From Berberis thunbergii (taxonomy: Eukaryota > Streptophyta > Magnoliopsida > Ranunculales > Berberidaceae), in the NCBI GenBank assembly GCA_003290165.1, contig QNQO01000644.1:372001-436000 (forward strand): a DNA stretch of 64,000 nucleotides, in the 5' to 3' direction. Position 1 is the stretch's first letter, and each line of letters starts with the position of its first letter. Shown in pieces: positions 26,001 to 37,871 of this stretch. The translations under genes were made by a program, and so were the position numbers. Below the pieces are notes generated by a model, which was not told the origin of the DNA, ran no database searches, and saw only the letters and a list, made by a program, of their open reading frames with translations.

Positions 26001-29000
26001 ATCAGATGGCAATTTTTTAACTTTTTCTTCGCTTGGTGGCATAGAGCTTGATGGGCCACCTGTGAATCAGATTTAATAACTACATTAGGTGGAACTGGGG
26101 CAAATCCAAGCTCCAAAGAATGATGGGCTCAAGCTATATTTTTCATTGTAATTGATACTATCCCTTACTTTTGGGTTCCTGCAATGTTGTCGTGGCTACT
26201 TGTGTCACGAAGATTGTTGGCTAAGAGGTTGTCTTATCTAACTGGGAAATTGATTGTTGTCCATTGTGATGCATCTCAAGCTTTATGCAAGGAAGTGAAA
26301 CCCAATTGATCAATGTAACAGTCAGCACATCAATCAAAGTGCTTCTCACAACTCACTAACAAAATTGATGGCTTGCTGATCTTGAGGCACAAACCCCAAC
26401 TTTGACAGCAATTTTCCAAACTGAGTTTGTAGTACTTAGTTGTTGGGTATCTGAAGAAACTGTAGAATGTAAAACTAGTTTGCACCAAATGTAGAGTATA
26501 GGCTCTCTTTAAAATCCTTTCAGGAAACACAAATTGTCATTTGTCTCATAACTGATGCCCATAATTGTGCATCCCCTTCAAGGTAGAATATAGGTGATCA
26601 GTTGCTGTTGGAAATTTTGTCGTGCTCCATACAATCAGCTAGTTGGGTCTTCTTTACCATCAAAGAGAAAGAAACGGCCTTTGCATTTTAGTAAAGCCAT
26701 TGGAATGTTGAAATACACCACGACTTCATCCCTAACGAACAAGGGGTCAGTAGAAAACTTTCAACAGCCTTTATAGCAGCTCAAGTTGTTAATTCCTACT
26801 TCCGAGTATCGAGTTGTTTTAACATCAAGGTCATCTTATTAAAGATGAATTTTAGAGAAGTTTCAGAACTTATTACATTATAAAAATCAAAGACGAAGGG
26901 TTCAATTTACAACGCCGAGTTATCAAATATCTACTTGTCGCAATGAAACTTCTAAACAAAAAAAATCAATCAGGTCCCTGGTAAATTTGTCAAAGATCTG
27001 TGCATTCCTTTCTTGCCACATAACTCAAATTATTGCATAAAAAGACGAGGTAATACAAAACCGTTCCACTCAATAAAGTGAACCACAATAGACCTTGGGA
27101 GTACCCAATCCACATAATAAGTATGAATGAAGTAATTCCAAACAGATATAGCAAGGGCATGAGTAACATAACAAGATCATAAGATGATTCCAAAAACTCC
27201 ATCCAATCAACATACACATAATCTGTATCCACCCCTAGTAGACAAAACTATCGTGAATTAGAATTCAAAAAATTGGCGGGAACAAAGGCCCATTTTTCAA
27301 ATTTAAATAGAAGGGTATAAATGTAATTGCATTATTAGAGTTAGTTGGGACCACTGTTCTCTTACACGTGTCTGCAAGTAATTGGCAATTTTTAAATTTC
27401 TGTTAGACCTTCCTCTTTAAAAGAGGGAACGAAGACGTATTTTGTTGTGCTTTGAGGCTCCAATCGATTGATTGAGAGAAATGGTAACTCTGAATGTTCG
27501 ACTGAATTCAATCTACCTCTCCTTTCATCTTTTCTTCTCTTAATTTTCCTTTCCATAGATTGTTAGCTTGTCCAATCGTGACAATTGGTATCAGAGCCAA
27601 ATCTGATCCAAACGCTAAAAAGGAAAATGGAGACTAGAGCCGTGAGATCGAAAATTTAAGAAGTGTTAGTTAGAGACCACAGGACAAATGAATATGATGA
27701 GAGCAAAGATGTGCATATCACAAGCAAGTGAAGCTCAGGAGAAAAGACTGAATGCAAAAATGGGCCAGTTGATTCAGATGATGCAGAGTGTTAAATTGCT
27801 CAACCAAGAAGGGACATCGAGTAGCTTGCAAGTAATGGGGACAAACATCAATCAATTGAGGACTCCCTCCCACCGACCCACTGACAGTGGAGGTCACTTT
27901 TTTCGCTTCCCTGAAATTGACTTTCCTCATTTTGATGGTTCAAACCCTTGCTCATGGGTAAAAAAAATGTGAGCGCTATTTTGCTCTATATAATGTTATG
28001 GATGACAATAAGGTTGCTATAGCTTCTACACATTTTGATAGCAAGACCGATGTCTGGTTTCTAGATTACCAAATAGGCAAATCCTCGATTCAGTGGAAAG
28101 AGTTAGTTCATGATCTATGCCTTCATTTTGAGAATCCAATCCAGTCTCACACAATTATGTCGACTCCCAAAACCAATCAGTTGAGATATATTATGACAAA
28201 TTTGAGGAACTCAAATCCATGATATTCCTACATAATCCGTCCTTGTCTGAATCCTACTTCGTCCTACATGCTACATGATCCTACTTCGTCCTCGGTTTTT
28301 TAGTGGATTAAAGCCTGAAATCAAACCTGTTGTCCAAATGTTTAAGCCTACTTCTATCACACATGTTTTCTCCTTAGCCATAATGCAAGAAGCATGCCAA
28401 CATCCTACTCATTCTTCTGCAGACATTTCCCTTTCTCAATCCTCTACCACTTGGGCTAGACCAACACCCACTACTACACCCTCCCATATTACTCAACCTC
28501 CTTCCATACCAACAAACCAGAAATCCCACCAAAGTACCTCCAATGCCAGCCTTACCAGTGCCCCTATTCCTACTATTAAACGCCTTACCCTAATCCAAAT
28601 GAAACTCAGACGAGTTGAAGGCCTTTGCTATAATTGTGATGAAGTTTATAAGCCTTGCCATATATGCAAACAACAACATCTATACATGCTTGTTCCTAAT
28701 GAAGACATCCAAGAAGAACCCATTCCCTTACCAGAAGAATCTAAAAACCTTCTTCAAGAACTTCCATCTTCTTCAAGAACTCCCATCTGACATGGAATCG
28801 TCCACTCATGCACTCCATGGTAGTTATTCATCTAACACTATCTCACTTAAGGGTTTTATCAAGAAGAAACCAATCTCCATACTCATAGACACTGGTAGTA
28901 CCCATCCTTTAATTGACCCTAAAGTGATCAAAGACATTTACTCGCCAACAATGGCCAACACTTGATCAGTCAGAGTACTTCCTTTGGGGGCTTATGACAT

Positions 29001-32000
29001 GGTATTGGGGGTGATTGGCTTAAACCATTAGGTAACATATTTATTAACCTTCAAACCCTTCAACTGACGTTCCATTATCATCGACAGGAAAATCAATCTT
29101 CAAGGCATACCGGATACAGCCTCTCTGTCTTATGGAATCTACCAAATTTTCCAAATTCCTAAAAAAGCACACCTTCATTCTTGGGCCATTTCTTCTCTCT
29201 CACTCATATAGCCACTACTCCATCCACTCCTCCCTTAATCTTTGAACTGTCCTACCAAGACATTTTTCAAGAACCAACATCTCTATCACCCACTCGTAGC
29301 CTTGACCATAGGATACCACTCAAACCTAATGCCATTCCCACTTCTCAAGCCCCATATAAAGTCCCTCACGTGCAAAAAGTTGTAATGGAACAGTTGGTCA
29401 CAGACATGCTAGATTTAGGCCTTATACAACATTCTCAGAGCTCAAATCTTATTAGTCAAGAAAAAGAACAACGCGTGGAGATTTTGTGTAGACTATAAAA
29501 GATTGATGACCTCACTATCAAAGATAAGTTTCCCATGTCTCTTATTAATGAGTTGCTTGATGAACTCCATGGAGCCCAAATCTTCTCCAAATTTGACCTC
29601 AGGTCAGGATATCACAAGTATTAGTTCAGCCTAGTGATATTGATAAGACGCCCTTCAAAACTCACCATGGTCATTTTGAGTTTAGAGTCGTGCCATTTGG
29701 GTTAACCGATTAACTAATACTCCAGCCACATTCCAAGCACTGATCAATCAAGTCTTCCAACCTTACCTAAGGAAGTTCATCCTTGTTTTTTTTGGATATC
29801 CTTCTATATGGAACTTCTTTATAACACCACCTTAATATCACTTTTTCCACTCTAAAGTAACATTGCATGTATGCCAAGCTATCCAAATGTTCCTTTGGTC
29901 AACAACAATTAGAATACTTGGGACATCTTGTTAATAATCAAGGAGTAGCAATTGACCCTCCAAAATAACTTCCATGATGAATTGGCCTACTCCAACAAAC
30001 TTGAAGACACTTGGAGGATTCTTTGGTTTGACTGGGGAAGACAAGAAGTTTGTGAGACATTATGGTCAGCTTGCAAGCCATTGACTGAATTACTTTGCCT
30101 TAAAATGGACTGCTACACCTTAGTCTGCATTTGATGCTCTAAAACAGGCTATGAGTTCTATACCAGTCCTGCAACTTCCTGATTTCTCCATACTCCCTAC
30201 CATTTTTATTGAGACAGATGTTTGTTCGCCCTACTCCCTACCATTTTTATTGAGACTGATGTTTGTTCAGTGGGTATTGGAGTTATTTTCTCTCAAAAAG
30301 TCACCTAATTGCATGTTTCAGTAAGGCATTAGGCCCTTTAGCAACATATGAAAATGAGCTATTTCCTATAGTCATAGATAGCAGTTCAAAAATGGTGTGG
30401 CGAGCTTACTTACTAGGTATAAATTCTACATACTGCCATCAAAGTATCAAACACTTTTTGGATAAAAAATCACTACCATAATACAACAAAAGGTGGCTCA
30501 CAAAGCTCTTGGGATATGAGTATGACTATGAGATTAGCTATAAAAAAAAAGGGTTAGTGAACAAAGCGGCTATGCACTATCAAGATCCACTACACCAGCA
30601 CTCGCTTGCATGACCCTCACCCGTGTTTCTCCTCAGTGGCTCAATGAAGTGGTGAAGTGATCCTCAGTTACTCAAATGATCCTGATGCTCGAGCTTTGAT
30701 CACCAAACTTCAGTGCGTCTACATTGGCACCACAGTACTGTAAGACAACAAATTATTGATTCATTACACTCATCTGCTATAGGACACTGGACACTCTGAC
30801 ATCAATGCAAACTATTAAAGGTTAAAACACACTTCTACTGGCCAAGGATGAAGTCTCATCTTATTAAATTTACCATCACAAGATGTTTGTCAAAGAAACA
30901 AGGATGACCAAACTGGTTATGGTGTATTATTGCAACCTCTTCATGTTCCAGACCATACTTGGCAACATATTACAATGGATTTGATAAGGGTTTACCCTTA
31001 TCCCATGGCAAATCAGTCATCCTAGTAGTGGAGGAAAGACTCACTAAGTACAACCATTTCATGGCCCTACACAATGTTTACAAACTCCATGGCCTCCACA
31101 ATGCACTTCTACATAGATGCATTTCTACACAATGACTACACATTGTTTCTGATTGAGATAAGGTTTTCTTAATTACCTTTTGGAAACAATTATTCTCTGC
31201 CATGGGTACCTTTCTAAACATGAGTACAGCATACCATCCCCAATCGGATGGCCAACCTGAGCGTATCAATACTTGCTTAGAGACTTACCTTTGATATATG
31301 AATGGCCACACCCCCAACAGCTGGTCTCATTGACTTTACTCGGTTGAAAATTGGTACAATACCAATTTTCACTTCAATCTATGAATATCTCCATTTCAAA
31401 GTTCAAGCACTGTATGGATACTCCCCGCCCCTTCTAGCACTACCAACAATTACTTGTTTCTCCATTCCTGATGTACAAAAGTACCTCAATTACCTCAATG
31501 AAAGAGATGATATGTTGAACATACTCAAAGAACATCTTCAGAAGGCTGATGAAACAGTATGTTGATCGGCATAGAAATGAACAATCATTCACAACTGGGG
31601 ACTGGGTATACCTCAACTACAACCTTACCGTCAAACCTTTGTCCAAATTCGCAAGAATTTCAAACTATCATCACGTTTCTATGGCCCATTTCAGATTATA
31701 GAGCGCATTGGCGCAGTTGCTTACCGCGTTGACCTACTAGCCAACTCCAAAATTCATCCAATATTTCATATTTCTCAGCAAAAGAAGAAGTTGGGTACCT
31801 TAACTTCACCCTCTCCTACCCTTCCTCTAGTCGATAACCATGGATCCTTCCTTGTTGCAATACTGGCAAGATGCATGGTGCCTCGCCAAAACATAGCCGT
31901 CACTCAGGTGCTTATTCAATGGTCCAACTCTTCCGCAGCTGAAGCTACATTTGAAGATTGGTCGCACATCACCTCAAGATTTCCATCTTGCAATCCTTGA

Positions 32001-33073
32001 GAACAAGGATTCACTGAAGGGGACGGCATTGTCATGAATTAGAATTCAGATAATTAGCGCGAACAGGTGTGTTTTTCAAATTTAAATAGAAGGGTATAAA
32101 TGTAATTCCATTATAAAGTTAGTTGACTGTTATCCTACACGTGTCTACAACTAATTGGAGATTTCCAAAATTTTGTTAGACCTTTCTCTTTAAAAGAAGG
32201 AACAAACAATAGATGAACAGAGAAGTATTTTGTTGTGCTTTGAGGCTCCAATCGATTGATTGAGAGAATTTGTATCTCTGAATGTTCGACTAAATTCAAT
32301 CTACCTTTCCTTTCATCTATTCGTCTCTTAATTTTCCTTTTCATCGATTGTTAACTTGTCCAATAGTGACAAAAACATCCTCACAAATTGGAAAATAACA
32401 CCAAGGTTTTCCCTATCTAGCCAACTTGTCCACGCACACATTGAGCATCTCTTACCATTTTAGTACAAGTAATATTTTCTTGGTCTACATTTTAAAGCCA
32501 GTGATAACAAGACTGCTACCAATAAACCAACAATACTACTACCAAAAAAACCCATTACACTCACCACACAGCTCATCAAAGAGAAACTGAGAATTCCATC
32601 TCACGCTATCCATCCCAATCCAAAACTGATGCTACTTTGCATTGAGGGCTATTGAGGGCGAATTAAATTTTCACAAAAGTAGCCCAATCGAAACTTTTCT
32701 AGCTGGCGAATATATCCTGGTGGATCTAAAACTAATGCAATTAGCCACTCCCAATTGCTACAACGTAAAATTATGATTTCTTAAAGTCAAGATGGACCTT
32801 GGGCAAATAATTTAAAAAAAAAAATCTGCTATTCTAATCAACTATAAAACACCAAATATTATGTAGAAATATATACTCCAAAGAGGGAAAAGAAAGAGAG
32901 AGACACGTTACCATCAGTTCGAGCACGCTTAGCTGCTGAAGAGTTCCTGTTGTCAACCTGATTCACCATCGTCAAACAAAGTCAATTAGAATCACAAACT
33001 CAATAAAATCACTTCAGTGAATCAGTTGAATCATTAGAAAGAATCGATCGAGATTTATTGATACCTGAGACAT
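20079..33073 (-). CDS. Triple RanBP2-type zinc-finger protein, At1g67325-like
   Basis: Nine coding exons on the minus strand join in frame: 33073-33065, 32957-32912, 22783-22668, 21527-21278, 21085-21015, 20821-20770, 20655-20546, 20336-20312 and 20236-20079, giving at least 279 residues. The product begins [19 protein letters not shown]. It has three zinc fingers near residues 26-47, 188-209 and 235-256, each W-x-C-x2-C...C-x4-C (for example [15 protein letters not shown] and [15 protein letters not shown]). Between fingers 1 and 2 lies a Gly/Pro/Tyr/Ser-rich linker. Fingers of this type, as in ZRANB2, bind single-stranded RNA, so a role in RNA processing is inferred. The exact stop is uncertain: exon 9 ends at ...EEDDQ before GTTTGT, and the next acceptor was not resolved. 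The intron from 32911 to 22784 is over 10 kb because of transposons. Confidence 0.88.
22170..22319. mobile_element. GC-rich foldback element, copy 1 (in zinc-finger gene intron)
   Basis: The two halves are nearly perfect reverse complements. The left arm begins TGTCGAGGAAAAC and contains GGGACCGTCCATCCCCCTCG; the right arm ends TTTTCCTCGACA. The arms are about 65 bases with a short loop. Similarity between the flanks TGCTAG (left) and CTAAAT (right, inverted) hints that the true termini lie a few bases further out. It carries no coding sequence. Related copies lie at 53757-53907 and 62418-62558. Confidence 0.75.
24658..25547 (-). mobile_element. 5'-truncated LINE (RTE-like) with 16-bp TSD
   Basis: The 16-base sequence CAATTAAGAACAATAT occurs at 24658-24673 and again at 25532-25547, bounding an insertion of 24674-25531. 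On the minus strand the insert ends in a (GAT)n tail at 24674-24686. Both a long TSD and a simple-sequence tail are hallmarks of target-primed reverse transcription. Only the C-terminal part of the reverse transcriptase remains, so the copy is 5'-truncated. It lies in the big intron of the zinc-finger gene, in the same orientation as that gene. Confidence 0.9.
24932..25534 (-). pseudogene. LINE reverse transcriptase C-terminal fragment
   Basis: The minus-strand reading contains the catalytic motif [11 protein letters not shown], then [32 protein letters not shown], and the plant LINE tail motifs [16 protein letters not shown] and [16 protein letters not shown]. Family knowledge assigns it to non-LTR retrotransposons, probably the RTE group. 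A TGA at 25189-25187 breaks the frame where relatives, as I recall them, have Trp; the frame is otherwise open on both sides. The N-terminal endonuclease and most of the RT are absent. Confidence 0.88.
25642..25749. mobile_element. Small Mutator-like hairpin MITE
   Basis: A perfect 25-base inverted repeat (25659-25683 and 25697-25721) surrounds a 13-base loop. Outer parts (TCTAGAGA and TCTCTAGA) pair as well, so termini run from CAATTTTTCTAGAGA to the inverted CAACACTTCTAGAGA. The 10-base sequence TAACTTAGAT flanks both sides (25632-25641 and 25750-25759), which fits the 9-11 bp TSD of Mutator-type elements. There is no coding capacity. Confidence 0.65.
27249..27583 (+). repeat. 5' LTR of the chromovirus-like element
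   Basis: It starts at TATCGTGAATTAG, where a first dinucleotide TG has become TA, and ends GTGACA directly before the primer binding site. It is homologous to 32030-32371. Confidence 0.92.
27688..28800 (+). pseudogene. Gypsy gag relic with zinc knuckle
   Basis: Broken frames give the capsid-like text [17 protein letters not shown] and [15 protein letters not shown], then a proline/threonine-rich spacer and the knuckle-like [16 protein letters not shown]. In chromoviruses the knuckle is C-x2-C-x4-H-x4-C. Here the histidine is kept but the spacing is slightly changed. Several frameshifts and stops make it non-functional. Confidence 0.8.
28840..31990 (+). pseudogene. Gypsy pol relic (protease, RT, RNase H, integrase, chromodomain-like end)
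   Basis: Protease text [17 protein letters not shown] lies near 28866. RT text [18 protein letters not shown] lies near 29320 and [20 protein letters not shown] near 29540. RNase H remnants surround 30190-30480. Integrase text [16 protein letters not shown] lies near 31226, and a C-terminal stretch [20 protein letters not shown] near 31900 looks like a chromodomain end. Frames shift repeatedly between these. A 41-base tandem duplication at 30191-30271 lies in the RNase H part. Confidence 0.85.
32030..32371 (+). repeat. 3' LTR of the chromovirus-like element
   Basis: It begins TGTCATGAATTAG and ends AGTGACA, followed by AAAAC. It has a 14-base insertion relative to the 5' LTR near 32207-32220. 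Confidence 0.92.
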
Positions 33074-36000
33074 TATGAGTGCAAGCGACCTGAATTGAAA
33101 CGAACGAAATTGGGATTTTCGCGGCAAAGATTAGAGATTTGGATTGGCAGCCGATTGATTGAGAGTAGTGGAAGGCAGAAACCTAGGGTTCAGGAGGGAA
33201 AACAAAAATAAAAGGAGGTCCAACCTCCTTAAATAATCCGAGAGAGCCGAGACAAGAAATGTACTTTCCTCTTCATCTTCTTGTTTTAAGGTAGCGAATT
33301 TTTAACACCATGTCTTCTACTGTCCTACACCACCAAATCAATTTTTTTTACTTGCTTACTTGTACCACCAATTTAAACCATTATTTCTCTCTTCTATCTC
33401 ATCATCTCCTCTCAAGAACAACAGTAACAACATGACCCTGCCGCGATCGACTGCTCATATTTATTATGGTGTAGCGAGGAAGAAGGCGATCGATTGTGAA
33501 AGACGATAAGAGACGACTGGCGATGACGAGATATAAAATATGGGGTTGCGATGTGTGGCTGTTTGTGCAAGATTAAGGTGATGATGTGTGGCTGGAGACT
33601 AATTTGTGGCGTGGCTAATACCATCCAATCCATCGCAATGGCCACCCAATTATTCAATCATCACCCATCCATCATCATCCCACTATCTATTATTCTCCCA
33701 CACAACCACAGCAGCCACATCGGTCAGCGTCGCCCTTTTCCTTTCTGTATTAGTTTTTTCTCATCGCCCTCACGGTGGCATATGCGATGATGGGTTCTCC
33801 ACTCGCGGCGGGTTGCGAAAGGGCACAAATTTTGACCCTCGCGGTGTCACCTGCGAGTGAAAAACTTGCAAATGCAGAGGAAAAAAATCGAAACAGAAAA
33901 ATGAAAAGGGACGATGAATTGGAATAGGTCGAGTGCAAGTAGGGGATTGTGGGGGAAGAATGGGGAGTTGAGACTTGAGAATGTGTGCGGAAAAAAAAAA
34001 AAAGGAAGTTGTGTGGAGCGAATAAGAGGAAGTTGGGAGGGGAGAGAGAGTTTTCTTTCGTTTGAATTTGGGAGGGGATAAAGATTTAGGTTTTGCCTTT
34101 TTTATGAGTCGTGTGAAAAAGAAGTGGTTGTGTGGGACAAAAAGGGAGTGATGTGGGAAAAAAATTAAATTGTTGGTGTGGAACAGTTGAAGTTGTGTTG
34201 TTAAAAAATCGTTGCCTAATGGTCTCATTCAACTTATACTCAGACCATTTTTTCCTCAACACATCCACAATAGGAAGTTATATATCACACAACTACCTAC
34301 TAACGCCTATAATAGAGCCCTAGGTTCGTGCTCAGTCCTAAAACACCCCGAGTGGCCTTACCCAAATCTTATCTGACACGCTTGAGCCTTTATTCAATAA
34401 GGGTTGCGAACTACCATGCCCAAGCCTTATGCGGTAAATGAAAGTCATGTGACCTTAGACACACAAACTTATATAGTGACTCAGTGGATAAGGTGAGTGT
34501 CTCTATTGTAGGAGATCATTGCTTTGACATTCACCTTTAATGTATTTTTTATTACTGTGCGGCTTATGATTAGGCGCATGACACATTGTTCTTAACTATT
34601 ACCATGCCTATTTAGGGCAAATTAAATGAGGTGGTTGTGTGTGGGACTACCTAGCTCGCCATGTAAGGAGATAAACTATTCATCAGCTTCGTATAGGCCT
34701 AACTCACCCCTCTCATATTGTGAATGATCTTACTAGCTACCATATGACTTCCTTTCTAGTGCCACCACAGTCGACATATAAGGTCTCACAAAAACTTTAC
34801 ATATACTATCGGTTAATGATGCTTTTAGATGTGCAATGTCACGAGTTCTTATATAAGATACTTTTTTTATAAGGATAAATATACATCTTAGTATACAAAA
34901 CGAGTAGGCATATTACCTAAGAGACTTTGTGGTCTCCTTAATGTTGTTGCTCATATAAAAATTGTTCATTTTCATATCTATTTCTCACGCTTAAACGCTT
35001 TTTATTAAAACTAATTTTCGTACAAACTATAAAGTATTTATTTTATTTTATTGGTTGGTCCATTTGTATTTGTCTCTAAAAAAAAAATTTTCTTGCCCTC
35101 ACTTGCTTAGTCTGTACACTTTCACGTGTTCTACACATGTCATTGCCTCAGACTCTGACACATGTTGTTTGACCCCTCATGACAAGCTTATGCAGGGTAA
35201 AACTTAGATACAAAATAGTTCAGCCTCATCACAGTCACGTGTTTCCCCACCCTCGTGTCGAGCACGTGACCGTTGAATCATGTCGTAATCAACAAGTGTT
35301 TTGTCACATGCATATAGGTCCTCGCGCCAAGCACGTAATAGATAAAATTATGATAGAAACACACACTATTGCAATCATCCACGTAGTAACTCATAAACAA
35401 GATTATCAATGCATGCATGTGTCAGCATGAAAAAAAAAGGATCCAAGATAGATGCTAACTTAACAATAAAATGTATGTTGCTTAAAGATAAACATGACAT
35501 CTAGATACAAAATTAATGGCCAATACATACAAAACAAAATATGCAACACACTATTAGACAACTATTGGTGAGTAGATCTAAGTCCGACAGAAGACGGTGT
35601 AAGGACTACATGTTAGGGCAACAAGAACATCAACGCAAATAAAGGACATCTAGAACTAACATATAAACCTCATAATACCCTCGCAACTAGGCAAGAGTTA
35701 CATTTGAGCATTATTCATTTCTCTGAGTGCCTCTCAAATCCCCCAAAACTCACACTCAAAACCAATGACCACGTCTAACTAACAAGCCAATAAGACTTCT
35801 AAGATTGTTCTTACAAAAGAACTTTCATATTGCACTGGGTGAGAACGTGGTGGAGAGGCAAAATGTACTTATATAAGATTATATAGAGTTTAAACATATC
35901 CAATTTGAGTGCCTGTTCGTGTTTTCTAATCGAGCAAATTGGTCGGATCAGATGGTTGGTCAAGTCACATCGAGACGTAATTGTAGTGCCCAGTTGTTGT

Positions 36001-36569
36001 TGTCTAGTTGAGGCAATTGATCGAATTGTATGCAAAGCTATTATTCTCATCTAATCGAGCTAATTGGTCGGATTAGATGGTTGTGTTGGGTTGAGCCAAA
36101 CCACGGGTGTCTTGGAGTTGAGACTATGAACAAGTCGTCAAGCGTAGTCCCCCAAATGAGGAAATGGGTAATTGGCTCAAACTCATAAAATGAAACCCAA
36201 CCACCCGCTGACCCATTTTATTTATTTTGTGATCCATGCTCGAAAGCTACACGATTGACCATGTAGGGTAAACCAACACACAACTAGAAGGCTATAATAT
36301 TGTTGCCACTTAATAGCTTCGACGTCGCCATCTTGCATGAAAACTTATTTTCGCTCCGGTCTGTCGTCTACATCTCGCATGAAATACTTGTTCCACTTCG
36401 CTTTGTCCAATTCATCTAAGCAGCTACATTCAACACCCGAAGGTTTATCAACGACGGAGCACATGTACTCTTAATAATCGAGTGAAAACTCACAATCCTT
36501 ATTGGTTAGTCTTAAATTTGCGACCTCTCACAAATAGAGTGAATGTCCAACCAATTGAGCTTTAATTGG
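33074..36569. other. Intergenic between divergent zinc-finger and YTH genes, left part
   Basis: The first 200 bases probably hold the 5' leader and promoter of the minus-strand zinc-finger gene. Beyond that I see no gene. A 33-base segment starting CTAATCGAGCAAATTGG (35926-35958) recurs in slightly altered form at 36051-36083. A region near 34476-34540 has an RNA polymerase III A-box-like GTGACTCAGTGG and could be a degraded SINE head, but I could not delimit it. Confidence 0.35.
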
Positions 36570-37241
36570 TGGACACTCGGGTGGGTAGGGGACAAGGTTG
36601 GATAGGATGGACCTCGTCCTGTTCATTCGGAATCGGGACGGGATGAACAGGTATTGAAGATTAACTTTTCATACAAAAGTGTTTGCACACATTCTAATCA
36701 AATAAATAAATAAAACCACCATTTCAATCTTATTTTCTTAAAAGCCTAAAGTGGATACTTGTGACAAATAAAAAAAAACCAATATAAAATTGTATTTGAC
36801 AACGTTTTTGTTTTGAACTACATGCATTCAAAAGAGCGTGCAGTGTTAGATAAATAAATAAATATATCCTCAATGCTAATGAAACAATTGTTTTACAAAA
36901 AAGAAGAAAAAAAATTGGGTTCTCGTTGACCTTTAATGGTTGTTAAATGAATTAGTTATAGTTTGCATTGCATCCAAAGTCAGAGTAAGATAGTTAAATA
37001 AGTTTTAACCCAAGTGAGACTTAATTAAAAAAAAATTAAATATTTTAAAAATAAATAATAATAAATATTAAATAAATAAGTTTGGGATGTGATGGGATTA
37101 GTGGAAAAAATCTTCATCCAATTCCAAATTGGGATGAGATAGAATCATGATGAGCTTAATAAATCCTAAAATGATTTGAAAAAAATCAAAACGGGATATG
37201 AGATGGGATCGAGGGATGGGATGCCCACACCTAATGGACAC
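36570..37241. mobile_element. Possible hAT-type element with TSD TGGACAC
   Basis: The 7-base sequence TGGACAC flanks the segment at 36570-36576 and 37235-37241. The left inner end TCGGGTGGGTA and the inverted right inner end TTAGGTGTGGGCA are weakly similar. Subterminal runs of GGGATG-type sequence occur at both sides. hAT elements make 8-bp TSDs, and the eighth base differs here. No transposase is present. Confidence 0.45.
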
Positions 37242-37290
37242 CCACCCAGTTGACTCTCAACTCTAAAACCCTTTTTGAAAGGCATTGTAC

Positions 37291-37680
37291 TAGGGTTGAA
37301 AACCGAATTGACGGTTCAATTTTTAACTAAACCGTGGACTGAACCGACTTTAATCGGTTAAAAAAATTTCAAACCGAAATTGAACCGACCAATAACAAAA
37401 CCAAACCGATTCTAATTTATGCAAATCGACTAAAACCGAACCGACCGACTATTTTAAACATATTATATTATTTTTATATAGTATATATATATATTATTTA
37501 TTATATATATTTGATTGGTTCGGTTTTGTCGGTTAAAATAAATAAAAAATCGAAAACTGAACCGACCACTTCAATTTAAAATTTTTTAAAACCAAAACCT
37601 AACCGAACCGAACTTAAACGGAACCGATCAATTTGATCGAATCGAATAAGTCAGTTTAGTCGGTTTATTTTCAACCCTAC
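37291..37680. mobile_element. hAT-like MITE in the YTH gene promoter
   Basis: The left end TAGGGTTGAAAACCGA and the inverted right end TAGGGTTGAAAATAAACCGA form terminal inverted repeats. The body is full of CCGAACCGA/TCGGTTCGGT-type words on both strands, a common look for plant hAT-derived MITEs. I found no clean 8-bp TSD; GCATTGTAC and GCATGTAC near the two ends may be its worn remains. It ends 191 bases before the YTH start codon. Confidence 0.6.
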
Positions 37681-37796
37681 ACCGCATGTACTATTCTCAT
37701 TTCCTTTTACACTCGTCTCCGAAATTCCCCAATTCTTTCGACTCGCTCAACGACTGACTTAATTGGAGAAACGAGACGATACGAGCGTACGAAGAG

Positions 37797-37812
37797 GAGA
37801 GAGAGAGAGAGA
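37797..37812. repeat. (GA)n tract in YTH 5' leader
   Basis: Eight GA units lie about 60 bases before the YTH start codon. This kind of tract is common in plant 5' untranslated regions. Confidence 0.7.
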
Positions 37813-37871
37813 TTTATTATCAGATTAGGTTTTGCGAGCGAGTGGAGTTCGTCTTCGAGATTACTTGATTC

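Larger units (their letters stand above)
27244..32376 (+). mobile_element. Ty3/gypsy chromovirus-like LTR retrotransposon (decayed)
   Basis: A 5' LTR at 27249-27583 and a 3' LTR at 32030-32371 are clearly homologous and flanked by the 5-bp TSD AAAAC (27244-27248 and 32372-32376). The primer binding site TTGGTATCAGAGCC (27585-27598) matches initiator tRNA-Met. A purine tract GAAGGGGACGG (32016-32026) precedes the 3' LTR. The order gag, protease, reverse transcriptase, RNase H, integrase and a chromodomain-like end fits Ty3/gypsy chromoviruses. All domains are broken by stops and frameshifts, and the LTRs differ by many substitutions and a 14-base indel, so the insertion is old. It lies in a zinc-finger gene intron, opposite to that gene's direction. 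Confidence 0.93.

Noticed and set aside
34476..34540. Possible SINE head with an A-box-like GTGACTCAGTGG
   Set aside because: The B-box is poor and no poly(A) tail or TSD was found, so it is not listed as an element.
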